From: a bacterium | Lineage (GTDB): Bacteria; UBP14; UBA6098; B30-G16 | NCBI GenBank assembly: GCA_021161555.1 | Contig: JAGHAI010000213.1 | Location: forward strand, 1 to 36,406 | Reading direction: 5' to 3' | Length of the DNA stretch: 36,406 bases | Shown: one piece after another, positions 26,753-36,148 of the stretch | Layout of the letters: each line of letters begins with the position of its first letter | Numbering within the stretch: position 1 is the stretch's first letter | Notes under the pieces: generated by a model | Seen by the model: only the letters and a program-made list of their open reading frames with translations | Databases searched by the model: none | Told to the model about the DNA's origin: nothing | Translations under genes and position numbers: made by a program

Positions 26753-29737
26753 TCAGAATAAAAGTCTCACCCTCATTTCGGCGGTGTGTCTGGTATCTGT
26801 GGATGCCTTTTTCTCGCCCCGATAGATTATTGAAAGTTCGGTTTTTGCGCCAGCGCGATACGATATACTGCTGTTCCAGACGAAATTTTCTCCCACATTC
26901 CATCCCGATGACAGTTCATACGGAAGGTATGACGATTGCGACGATAATAGAACTCTCTGTGCATCTGCGCGAACGGTTATTTTCTTCACTGACAGCGTCA
27001 TATTCGTTGAAAGAGAAAATCTTTTTGCATTTGTCTCAGGAGATGTTCCTTCATCGACTATGTCTGCATATTCCGTTTGAGCAGTCGTGCGCAGATATTT
27101 GAAAAATCGGCGGGTGAGCGCAAGCGAGATGGAAATTTCCCTCGCGTTCACCCAGTTTTCCAGCGTCGGTCTGAACGCCTGCGTTTTCTCATATTTCGAT
27201 TCTATGTCCGATGTTATGGAGAGCGGCAGAGGTCCCACAATTCCAATCGAATAGATTTGTCGAGCGGAAAATTCCGCACCCGAAGAGTAGTTTCTATATG
27301 CGCTCTTTCTGAAGGACGATGTGAACTGCACGCCCAGAGGTGATCTTTTTAAAAAATTTGTCCGCAGAATTGCATAAAAATTACCCGATGTGAGGGAATC
27401 ATCCGAAAACATATTCTGTGGGGAAATGTAGTATGAGCGAAAGTCATCCTTTTGATTTTCTGAATGGAAAGATGCATCTGCCGAAACGGATGCGCCCAGT
27501 GGAACGAAATCCATCGGCGCAGAAAAGGAAAATGAACCATCGCTTCGTATAACCGGCTGAAATTCGCCCGATGGCTGATATTCAAGGATGTAATCGCCGT
27601 TCTCGTCGGGGATGTATTCTTCCTGTTCCTCATCCCAGATGTAATTCCCCTCTCCTTCGCCGACATAGTTATAAACCTTTTTCAAAATTTCGCTCTGGCT
27701 TCGCGACACCTGATAGGTTGCGGAAACCGACGAGCCCCATAGCGAAAATGAACTCCGCATAGAAATCAGGTCGCTCTTCTGGTCTTCGCCCGCAGATGTG
27801 TCCGCCGCATCGAAATATCTTCGTGTGAAATTTATTGACATTGGCGTGCTGCCCACATAAGCGCCGATTTCAAATGTCTGCGAAAAGTCCATCCATTCAT
27901 CCATTCTGCGCAGGAGATATTTTGAAAATCCGCCGTTAAGCCCGAATTTCAAATCCCAGCGTGAGTATTCAATCTTCTGACCGATTTCTCCGTTCATCGT
28001 ATCGGCGTCCATTCCCAGAAAGCGCTCCGCTTCGATGTCGGTCTGCAGTAAACTCAATTTCTCCTTTTGCGTTCGTTTTGCGGAAATCGTTCCCACTGCC
28101 CGCTCGCCAGATGTCGATTTCGCATTGGAAAGGGACAACTGCGCAAACCAGTTGCTCGTGTTTATGTGAGCAGAAATGTTCGCTCGGTTTGACTTTTCCG
28201 AGCCGATTTTCCTCTGCCCGAGCCAGATTATTATGCCGCCATTATCCCAGCCTGTCGATGCGCCGCCATCCAGAATCAAATCGTCGGCGCCGCTGTCCGA
28301 TGTGGAAATGTTCCAGTCTCTGTCGAAGTCTGCGGGGTCAATTCTGCCCGGCGTTGCGAATGTTGACGAGAGAAATCTTCCCCCGGCAAAAATTTTGATT
28401 GGCTTTGCCACCGCAAGCGTCCCCGATGCCAGAAATCCATCGCCGAAATTATCTCCATCGTCTATGCTGGAAAACAGATTTTCGTCGCTGCTGGAAAATG
28501 AATACTCCGCTCCCAGCGAATATTTTTCCCCACTGAAGGACATTTTCACATTCGATGTCTGAACCGACTGCGGCGCGGCGATGGAATCGGGAACGGAATC
28601 GCCATAATTTTGTAAAATTTGCATCGTCGAATCGGAGATTGCGGTAATCGGATTGTTTTTATCATCCTGCTGCGACGCAATGGCAATTGAAAATTCCGTC
28701 TCTTTATTTGGTCTTATGGATGCCGTTCCGCCGAATAGCGCCCGCGGATAATTTTCGGAAATATATTGAAAGTCAACTACAATTCTGTCATCGCTGCCAA
28801 TTGGATGGTTGTATGTGAAGGTTATTTGAGCGAGGTTATAATCCATCACATAATCGTTGTCCTCTCCCCTTTTCAAAGGCTGTCCATTGAGCCACACTTT
28901 TTCCGTGCCGGCAACCACAACGATATCGCGTTCATTGTTCTCGCCCCACAGAGGATAAGGTCCCTGATTCCCCTCCTGCCCCGAAAACTCCACTGAATTG
29001 AACTGTCCCCGCATAAGTGAACCAAAAGCCTGCGCTTCGAACTTTTCATAATTCGCCGTCGCTTCGATGCCCTGAATTCTTCTGTCAAGCTGGAGGAACG
29101 AACCGCCATCGTATTTTAAATCTATGTCTCCAAAGGAAGCAGTGAAATGCGGGGATTTCGCCTGAATTAACACCTTATCGAGTTCGGAAATTTCCACAGA
29201 GCGGCCTTCGGGCTGGATTGGAGAGCCTTCGTCAGAGAGGAGCGCCGTGATGTGAATGTCCCCTGCCAGTTCGCCTTCCGCCTGAAAGTGCAGTGCGCCT
29301 GTGGAAGACACATCGCCGGTATTTGATATTCTAATTCCACGAAGTAAACTGCCGCTTGTTCTGAATGACGCAGTGGGCGGAGCATTCTGAACCTGCGATG
29401 AGGATGGACGAAGTGAACCTGTTCCCCATAGAAGTCTGTGTCGGCTGCGCGGCGGGAAAAATCGAGAGATGGAAGTGTATTCAATGCGCACGCTGTCACA
29501 GAAAATTTTCGTTTTTACATAAACAGTTCCGGTTCTCGAGACTGAAAAATAGCTATCTGGTATCGGAGAATTTTTGCAGAATATCCTTACGGAAGAAGGC
29601 AAAATATTTTTGCCAATGTAAATTTTTTCGCCCACAGGATAGACAGCAGATGTCGGTTGACACCATATTATTGTGGCGGTGAATATAAGGAAAATTTTTA
29701 AAAAATTTTTCACACAAATAAAATTTGTCCAAATCAT
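26753..29737 (-). CDS. Large (~990 aa) outer-membrane/surface protein of unknown function
   Basis: N-terminal signal; 'VVAGTEKVWLNGQPLKRGEDNDYVMDYNLAQITFTYNHPIGSDDRIVVDFQYISENYPRALF'; alternating beta-strand pattern ending in 'AEMRVRLLF'. Start uncertain (GTG 29713 possible). Confidence 0.65.
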   Translation of the reverse strand: MIWTNFICVKNFLKIFLIFTATIIWCQPTSAVYPVGEKIYIGKNILPSSVRIFCKNSPIPDSYFSVSRTGTVYVKTKIFCDSVRIEYTSISRFFPPRSRHRLLWGTGSLRPSSSQVQNAPPTASFRTSGSLLRGIRISNTGDVSSTGALHFQAEGELAGDIHITALLSDEGSPIQPEGRSVEISELDKVLIQAKSPHFTASFGDIDLKYDGGSFLQLDRRIQGIEATANYEKFEAQAFGSLMRGQFNSVEFSGQEGNQGPYPLWGENNERDIVVVAGTEKVWLNGQPLKRGEDNDYVMDYNLAQITFTYNHPIGSDDRIVVDFQYISENYPRALFGGTASIRPNKETEFSIAIASQQDDKNNPITAISDSTMQILQNYGDSVPDSIAAPQSVQTSNVKMSFSGEKYSLGAEYSFSSSDENLFSSIDDGDNFGDGFLASGTLAVAKPIKIFAGGRFLSSTFATPGRIDPADFDRDWNISTSDSGADDLILDGGASTGWDNGGIIIWLGQRKIGSEKSNRANISAHINTSNWFAQLSLSNAKSTSGERAVGTISAKRTQKEKLSLLQTDIEAERFLGMDADTMNGEIGQKIEYSRWDLKFGLNGGFSKYLLRRMDEWMDFSQTFEIGAYVGSTPMSINFTRRYFDAADTSAGEDQKSDLISMRSSFSLWGSSVSATYQVSRSQSEILKKVYNYVGEGEGNYIWDEEQEEYIPDENGDYILEYQPSGEFQPVIRSDGSFSFSAPMDFVPLGASVSADASFHSENQKDDFRSYYISPQNMFSDDSLTSGNFYAILRTNFLKRSPLGVQFTSSFRKSAYRNYSSGAEFSARQIYSIGIVGPLPLSITSDIESKYEKTQAFRPTLENWVNAREISISLALTRRFFKYLRTTAQTEYADIVDEGTSPETNAKRFSLSTNMTLSVKKITVRADAQRVLLSSQSSYLPYELSSGWNVGENFVWNSSISYRAGAKTELSIIYRGEKKASTDTRHTAEMRVRLLF

Positions 29738-29754
29738 CTCTGTGTCAACTCAGA

Positions 29755-29788
29755 AATAAAAAAACCCCCTAAAATGGGGGCTTTTTAA
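29755..29788 (-). terminator. Rho-independent terminator for the minus-strand gene 29808-30722
   Basis: On the minus strand: GCCCCCATTTTAGGGGG followed by TTTTTTTATTT. Confidence 0.8.
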
Positions 29789-29807
29789 TCACTCCAGTAA
29801 TATCCAA

Positions 29808-30722
29808 TTACTTTTCAATGGATATGCGAAAGATTCCAGAATTTTCCTTGCTGTTTTCAGGCAAAACTTGCACGACAAAATCCCATCCTGGTGCTTCTTT
29901 AACTTCCTTTTTATCGGGCAATTTGACGCTGACTGTCCAGTCTGCCGATTCACCTGGTTCAAGATGAACAGTATTTTTCTTGAAGAATAGAAATCCGTGA
30001 GAAGTTTTCAGCCAGGATAGTTTACCTTCCTCGTGTTCGCCGAGTAATTGTATTGCAAGCCGAACATCATACCATTCAAAGTGAGGAAACTCATAAGGTT
30101 TAATCACATAATCGTGCGGCACGGTGTCGTTGTTGTATATTTTGAATGTAAGGTCTTTTCCTTTTATCGCTTCATCAGTTTTCAAAAATGCAGCGGAAGG
30201 AACAACTGCTGTCAACTTGTCAACAGGTTGCGCTTTTGGGTCGGGAAGTGTGCTTATCAAATAACTTCCCATAACACTGGGGAAAATACCCATACTCACG
30301 CCACCGACCTTTGTTTGCACTCCCTGTTTAGCATCAATAACTACACCGAGTTCCCAGTATTGATTATAATATTCTGGCTTGTTTGGAATTGTAAATATCA
30401 GGTTAACTCTTCCTGTGTCGTGTGGTTCGACCCATATTGCAGTATCTGGCTCAAGCCTGCACCAGGATACATCTGGAAAGTTCGTATATCCAGGGAGCAG
30501 AGAATGAGGAGATTTTTTAGCGGAGAACGAAACCGAAAATTGTACCTTTGAATCGTTGCCGTTGGGAATGAGTATCGGCGTTCCCGATTTCGCTTCCATA
30601 TTGAAGGTATATCCAGGTGGAATGAAATCAAAACTGACTATAGCAGGCAGTATTTCTATAGATGCACTCCATACTAAACTTAAATAAAGTGTAAAAATAA
30701 TAATGACTATGAGCTTTTTCAT
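29808..30722 (-). CDS. Secreted/periplasmic Ig-like-fold protein of unknown function
   Basis: Signal peptide MKKLIVIIIFTLYLSLVWSA; beta-rich segments 'VEPHDTGRVNLIFTIPNKP' and 'LEPGESADWTVSVKLPDK'; SD GGAGG upstream. Confidence 0.6.
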   Translation of the reverse strand: MKKLIVIIIFTLYLSLVWSASIEILPAIVSFDFIPPGYTFNMEAKSGTPILIPNGNDSKVQFSVSFSAKKSPHSLLPGYTNFPDVSWCRLEPDTAIWVEPHDTGRVNLIFTIPNKPEYYNQYWELGVVIDAKQGVQTKVGGVSMGIFPSVMGSYLISTLPDPKAQPVDKLTAVVPSAAFLKTDEAIKGKDLTFKIYNNDTVPHDYVIKPYEFPHFEWYDVRLAIQLLGEHEEGKLSWLKTSHGFLFFKKNTVHLEPGESADWTVSVKLPDKKEVKEAPGWDFVVQVLPENSKENSGIFRISIEK

Positions 30723-30824
30723 AGTATCCTCCATATTTTATTTTTGTGGGTTTAATTTCAACTTTTTTAACATAACAATTTATTTCATTTTATGCAAGTA
30801 AATTTTTAAATTTAGTTTTTTGCT

Positions 30825-32000
30825 TTACTTACTTTCCTTCACAACGAGAAGAACACACAGAGCAACCAGCGCTATCACAGCGCCAACGATGAAAACTGCC
30901 TGCGGGGAAATCGCATCCCACAGAAATCCAGCCAGAAGCCCCGACGGCAAATCGACGATACCTATTCCCGTGTGATACATCCCCAGGGCGGTTCCACGAA
31001 TTTCCACAGGTGCAAGGTCGCTCACAAGAGCTCTCGCAATGCCGTCCGTAAATGCCATATGAAAGCCGTAAACCGCCATTAAAAACCAAGCCCACACAGG
31101 AGCATTCAGAAACGCAAAACCAATCGCTGTCAAAATATACGCCCCAAATCCAAACGCAAGTATTTTCTTCTTGCTGAATTTATCGGATGCGACACCAGCA
31201 GGATAGGAACCGAGAAAATAAACGACATTATATACAAGATACACAAGAGGGACAATCGCCGCAGGAATACCCATCGTGCGAATTCTCAATAAAAAGAATG
31301 TGAATGTGAAGTTGCCGAGTCCAAAAATCACAGCCGCGACGATGAATATGCGCAAATTGACAGGCATCATCTTCCACGATAGTTTAACCCGCTTCGATGG
31401 CGGAATATCCTTTCGTTCCTTCACGCCGAACACTATAAATCCCACGCCGATAACGGCAGGAATTGCCGCAAGCAGAAATACAAGACGGTATCTGTGTTCC
31501 ACAGGACCAGAGAGAACCACGCTGAGCAGCAGAAAAGTAAAAATAGTTCCGAGCAATGCGCCAAGCGTATCCATCGCTCTGTGAAAACCAAACGAGCGCC
31601 CTCTATGTTTTTCCTGAGACGATGCCGCGATAAGTGCATCTCGAGGTGCGGTTCTAATTCCCTTTCCAATTCTATCTCCCACGCGGACGCCGAGAACCGC
31701 AACCCAACTTCTTGTTATGGACAATATAGGCTTTACCACCGTCGAAAGCGAATATCCAAAAACTGCCAGAGCCTTCCTCTTGCCCAATCTGTCCGATATA
31801 TATCCTGAAAAAACCTTGAGGATTGACGCCGTGCTTTTGGCAACCCCATCGATTAAGCCAATAAGAGATTTTGGTATTCCAAGAACTTCCGCCATAAATG
31901 CAGGAAGTATCGGGAAAATCATCTCGCTTGAAAGGTCGTTGAAAAAACTCGTAAGCCCGAGAAAAAACACATTTTTTTCAATTTTTCCTGCGTTTTTCAT
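30825..32000 (-). CDS. MFS transporter
   Basis: Multiple TM helices; 'GVAKSTASILKVFSGYISDRLGKRKALAVFGY', 'RVGDRIGKGIRTAPRDALIA'. Confidence 0.9.
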   Translation of the reverse strand: MKNAGKIEKNVFFLGLTSFFNDLSSEMIFPILPAFMAEVLGIPKSLIGLIDGVAKSTASILKVFSGYISDRLGKRKALAVFGYSLSTVVKPILSITRSWVAVLGVRVGDRIGKGIRTAPRDALIAASSQEKHRGRSFGFHRAMDTLGALLGTIFTFLLLSVVLSGPVEHRYRLVFLLAAIPAVIGVGFIVFGVKERKDIPPSKRVKLSWKMMPVNLRIFIVAAVIFGLGNFTFTFFLLRIRTMGIPAAIVPLVYLVYNVVYFLGSYPAGVASDKFSKKKILAFGFGAYILTAIGFAFLNAPVWAWFLMAVYGFHMAFTDGIARALVSDLAPVEIRGTALGMYHTGIGIVDLPSGLLAGFLWDAISPQAVFIVGAVIALVALCVLLVVKESK

Positions 32001-32094
32001 AGCACAATTTGTAAATCTTGACTAATTTGTGCAGCAAAATATATTGAATAATCACAATTATTTAATGTCAATAAATTAAGTAAAAGGGGTGAAA

Positions 32095-33435
32095 ATGCCA
32101 GAAAAACATTTTAAGAATCTTCTGGAAAAGATGGAATATCGTTCTGCGCGCGTTTGCGTGATAGGACTTGGATATGTGGGACTTCCTCTTGCTATGGAAG
32201 CCTGTAAGGCAGGCTATTTTGTATCGGGATACGATGTAAATCCTGTAAAAGTGGAACTGCTTTCAAAGGGAAAATCTGATGTGGACGATGTTCCCTCGCA
32301 GGATGTGAGAAAATACATCGACAACGGGCGTTTTTTCCCGTCCGATGACCCCGATGTGATTTCCGATGCCGATATCGTGCTGATTTGCGTTCCGACACCA
32401 CTTTCGAGATTTAAGGAACCCGATATGTCGTATATCGAAGATGCGGTGGAAAAGGTATGCGACAACATACATCCTGGAATGCTCATAATTCTCGAAAGCA
32501 CGACATATCCAGGGACGACGCGCGAACTTCTCGTGCCGAAATTTGAGGGAAAAGGGTTTTCCGTCGGCGATGACATCTTCGTCGCCTTCTCTCCAGAACG
32601 AGTTGACCCCGGAAATCCCCAATGGCACACGGGAAACACGCCGAAAGTCGTTGGGGGGGCTACAGAACAATGCACAAACCTGGCATCCGCCTTTTATCTC
32701 ACATTTCTCGAAAAGGTTGTGCCTGTTTCATCAGCTGATGCCGCCGAAATGGTGAAATTGCTCGAAAACACATTTCGCTCCGTGAACATCGCTTTGGTCA
32801 ACGAGATGGCAATGATTTGCGAAAAACTTGGTCTCGATGTGTGGGAAATCATTTCCGCCGCGGCGTCAAAGCCATTTGGATTTATGCCGTTTTATCCCGG
32901 TCCCGGCGTTGGAGGACACTGCATACCAATCGACCCGCACTATCTCGCCTGGAAGTTGCGCTCTATGAACTTCAACGCACATTTCATTGAACTGGCAAGC
33001 GAAGTGAATTACAGAATGCCCAACTTTGCCATAGACGGAATTGTCGCTCATCTGAACAATCACGGAAAATGCCTGAAAAATTCAACGGTTCTCATTATGG
33101 GAATCGCATACAAAAAAAATATCTCCGATGTTCGCGAATCTCCTGCATTAGACCTTATACAACTCCTTATGGATTGGGGCGCAGATGTGATTTACACCGA
33201 CCCCTATGTGAAGAAGTTGCGATGGGGAAGCGACTACATCGAATCGGCGGAACTCACGGAAGAATTGCTCAAATCGGTTGACATCGCCGTTCTAACAACC
33301 GACCATTCTGACTTCGATTACGACTGGATTGCAGAACACGCACCTTTGATTTACGACACGAGAAACGCATTTTCGGGAGTCGCCGATGAAGAAGGAAAGA
33401 TAGCAACTCTGGGAGTTAATAAACTGAATTCGTAA
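32095..33435 (+). CDS. Nucleotide-sugar (UDP-N-acetyl-hexosamine-type) 6-dehydrogenase
   Basis: 'VCVIGLGYVGLPLAMEACKAGY', 'ESTTYPGTTRE', 'SPERVDPGN', catalytic-Cys 'GPGVGGHCIPIDPHYLAWK' and 'GIAYKKNISDVRESPALDL'. Confidence 0.93.
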   Translation: MPEKHFKNLLEKMEYRSARVCVIGLGYVGLPLAMEACKAGYFVSGYDVNPVKVELLSKGKSDVDDVPSQDVRKYIDNGRFFPSDDPDVISDADIVLICVPTPLSRFKEPDMSYIEDAVEKVCDNIHPGMLIILESTTYPGTTRELLVPKFEGKGFSVGDDIFVAFSPERVDPGNPQWHTGNTPKVVGGATEQCTNLASAFYLTFLEKVVPVSSADAAEMVKLLENTFRSVNIALVNEMAMICEKLGLDVWEIISAAASKPFGFMPFYPGPGVGGHCIPIDPHYLAWKLRSMNFNAHFIELASEVNYRMPNFAIDGIVAHLNNHGKCLKNSTVLIMGIAYKKNISDVRESPALDLIQLLMDWGADVIYTDPYVKKLRWGSDYIESAELTEELLKSVDIAVLTTDHSDFDYDWIAEHAPLIYDTRNAFSGVADEEGKIATLGVNKLNS

Positions 33436-33458
33436 AGTTCAGAAGAAAGGACTGCATT

Positions 33459-35102
33459 ATGAGGAAAAGAACATCTCTATTATACACATTATTTCTGCTT
33501 TTCAATACAGTCGTGTTTCTTCTCTTCTCGGGATGTAAGAAGGAAGATGAAGAAAATATTACAATCGATGTAGCGATAATGACCACGGCGGATTTGCAGA
33601 GCAGTATTGTTCCATTTTCATCAGGGAAAAAGGAGAGCGATATAACAGTTGGCGGATATGAACGCATTGCCGCAGAGGCACAGAAAATTCGAGGCGAAGC
33701 AGACATATCGCTGCTTCTCTCGTCCGGCGATGATATGATTCAACCGATGTCGGCAATTTTTCACGGCGAACCGGAAATGCTCGGGATGTCTATGGCGGGA
33801 TATGATGTGGTTGCGCCAGGAAACCACGAATTCGACACTGGGGCGGATGTATATAAATATGCGCTATCCTTCGCCGACTTTGATGTCGTGTGCGCGAACA
33901 TATCATTCACCGATGCAGAACTTGACAGCATAATTGTTCCTTATGTGATAAAAGATTTCGACGAACTCCGCATCGGCATTTTTGGACTTATCACGCCCGA
34001 TTTCGATAGGGTCTGCAATCCCCCTGGTGGAGGCATCTTCGTCGATGCAGATTATATATCCTGTGCGCAAAATGCCGTAGCACAGTTGCAATCCGAAGAC
34101 TGCGATATAATCATAGCGCTGACACACATCGGAAAGACACTTGACGAAAATCTCGCCGCAGAGGTCGGCGACATCGACATAATCGTCGGGGGACACAGTC
34201 ACGAATATGTTTACGAAACGATTGGAAATACCATAATTGTTCAGGATGGCGCAAAGGGAGAATATCTTGGTGTCTTGAGATTCTCATATAATAACGAACA
34301 GATAGAAAATCCGCAGTGGGAAACGATACTGCTCGATTCCACAGTGGGATACGATGCCGCAATACACGACACGATGTCAAAATACATCGATGTTTACAAC
34401 GACAGTCTCGGTCAGGTAATCGGCGAATCTTCCGTTGACCTCGATGCACGGGAATCGGTGGTTCGCCAGCAGGAATCAAATCTTGGGAACCTGGTGGCGG
34501 ATTCCTGGCTCGACTGGTTTGACGATGCCGACATCGCAGCAGTAAGCGGCGGTTCAATTCGTGGAGACAGAATTTATCCTGCTGGTCCGCTATCATATTT
34601 GACGATAAGCGAAATTCTTCCTTTCAGGAACGAAGTTGTCATTGCCAGGATGACCGGTTCACAGATAAAGCAAATGTTCGAAATTTCGGCATCGGCGCTG
34701 CGAATTGATGGCGATGGCTGCGCAGATTCCTGCCGATGCGCAACTGGCGGTTTCCTTCAGATAGGCGGCGCAAGAATAACGATAGATACGACACAGTCCC
34801 CGTTCTGCGCAGTTTATTCAGGAAATGAAGTCTCTGAAATCATAAACTACGGCTCGCGGATAGTGAATGTGGAAATATATCACGATGGCGGCTGGCAACC
34901 GCTCGACACAGCGGCGACATATTCCGTTCTACTTAACAGCTGGACTTCGAGCGGCGGCGACGGATATTACCTGTTCGCAATGGACGATATTCCCATCGAA
35001 AATACGACTATGATTACGACCGACATTCTTGCAAGCTACATCGAAACGCATTCGCCAGTATCTCCTTCTGTGGAAGGACGAATTTCATTCTGTTCGCGTT
35101 AG
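33459..35102 (+). CDS. 5'-nucleotidase/UshA-family metallophosphoesterase lipoprotein
   Basis: Lipobox 'LLFSGC'; 'VVAPGNHEFDTG', 'IIVGGHSHEYVY' and a C-terminal 5'-nucleotidase domain ending 'YSVLLNSWTSSGGDGYYLF'. Confidence 0.92.
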   Translation: MRKRTSLLYTLFLLFNTVVFLLFSGCKKEDEENITIDVAIMTTADLQSSIVPFSSGKKESDITVGGYERIAAEAQKIRGEADISLLLSSGDDMIQPMSAIFHGEPEMLGMSMAGYDVVAPGNHEFDTGADVYKYALSFADFDVVCANISFTDAELDSIIVPYVIKDFDELRIGIFGLITPDFDRVCNPPGGGIFVDADYISCAQNAVAQLQSEDCDIIIALTHIGKTLDENLAAEVGDIDIIVGGHSHEYVYETIGNTIIVQDGAKGEYLGVLRFSYNNEQIENPQWETILLDSTVGYDAAIHDTMSKYIDVYNDSLGQVIGESSVDLDARESVVRQQESNLGNLVADSWLDWFDDADIAAVSGGSIRGDRIYPAGPLSYLTISEILPFRNEVVIARMTGSQIKQMFEISASALRIDGDGCADSCRCATGGFLQIGGARITIDTTQSPFCAVYSGNEVSEIINYGSRIVNVEIYHDGGWQPLDTAATYSVLLNSWTSSGGDGYYLFAMDDIPIENTTMITTDILASYIETHSPVSPSVEGRISFCSR

Positions 35103-35146
35103 ACCTCTGAAAAAATTCAGAAAAAATCGGAACTATACACCTGACT

Positions 35147-35932
35147 ATGTCAGAGAAAAATGTGGAAGCCAATATGGATTTTACATTACAGATAGATAAT
35201 GTCAGCAAGCGATACGGCAAAGTCCTTGCTGTCGATGGTCTTGGGATTGAACTTGCCGCGGGAGAACTTTTTGGTTTCATAGGACCAAACGGAGCGGGAA
35301 AGACGACGACTATTAAAATGATAACTGGACTTCTCCGTCCGGATGAAGGTAAAATTACCATCTATGGGAAGGATATAGTCAAAGAGCCGCAACAGGCAAA
35401 AAAGTTCATCGGATACATCCCCGACAATCCATATATATATGATAGACTCACGGGGCGGGAATTTCTTGAGCTTGTTGGTTCGCTATACGGAATGGACAGG
35501 AAGATAATCGGTGAACGGATAGATTGGCTCTTCGAACTCTTTGGCGTGGATGATTGGGGCGACGATTTTGCCGCGGAATATTCTCACGGAATGCGGCAGA
35601 AGATTATTATGGCATCTGCGATTATGCACGACCCCAAACTTGTGGTCATTGATGAACCTATGGTGGGACTTGACCCGCAGAGCCAGCGGCTTGTGAAAGG
35701 CGTTTTGAGAAAACTCGTAGAACGCGGAACATCTGTCTTTATGTCAACGCACACTCTTTCCGTTGCGGAAGAAATTTGCACACGAATAGGGATTATCCAC
35801 AAAGGCGTGCTTATGAAGGTGGGTACGCTCGAAGAATTGCGCAGGGCAGCGCAGATGGAAGGGCGCTCCCTCGAAGAGCTGTTCGTAAAACTTACAGGTG
35901 GCGAACGGGAAATCAAACTGTGGGATGAGTAA
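35147..35932 (+). CDS. ABC transporter ATP-binding protein
   Basis: Walker A 'GPNGAGKTTTIKMITGLLRP', signature-like 'YSHGMRQKI' and Walker B 'LVVIDEPMVGLDP'. Confidence 0.95.
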   Translation: MSEKNVEANMDFTLQIDNVSKRYGKVLAVDGLGIELAAGELFGFIGPNGAGKTTTIKMITGLLRPDEGKITIYGKDIVKEPQQAKKFIGYIPDNPYIYDRLTGREFLELVGSLYGMDRKIIGERIDWLFELFGVDDWGDDFAAEYSHGMRQKIIMASAIMHDPKLVVIDEPMVGLDPQSQRLVKGVLRKLVERGTSVFMSTHTLSVAEEICTRIGIIHKGVLMKVGTLEELRRAAQMEGRSLEELFVKLTGGEREIKLWDE

Positions 35933-36112
35933 TTTAATATTTTGCAGCGCTTCTTCAATCATTTCCGCCAAAGCAAGCCAATTAGAACCAACATATAACA
36001 CTTCTTCTGTCCCATCGGAATGAAAGATATGCCTGTGATGACTATCAGGATGACCAGGATGCGGGTGAAAATTGCCATATCTGAATAATTTAATCGGTTT
36101 TCCACCACTTTT
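35930..36112 (-). pseudogene. Decayed TumE-like (DUF6516-like) ORF fragment
   Basis: Minus-strand translation KSGGKPIKLFRYGNFHPHPGHPDSHHRHIFHSDGTEEVLYVGSNWLALAEMIEEALQNI. In-frame TGA at 36115-36113 and no proper start. Confidence 0.4.
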
Positions 36113-36148
36113 TCAATATATCACAGAGCCGCCACCGATTTTCCTCCA

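Noticed and set aside
26635-27102. 155-aa plus-strand ORF after serS
   Set aside because: Mostly antisense to the large surface gene; composition is not protein-like.
32214-32675. 153-aa antisense ORF inside the nucleotide-sugar dehydrogenase gene
   Set aside because: Mirrors a highly conserved coding region; no independent evidence.
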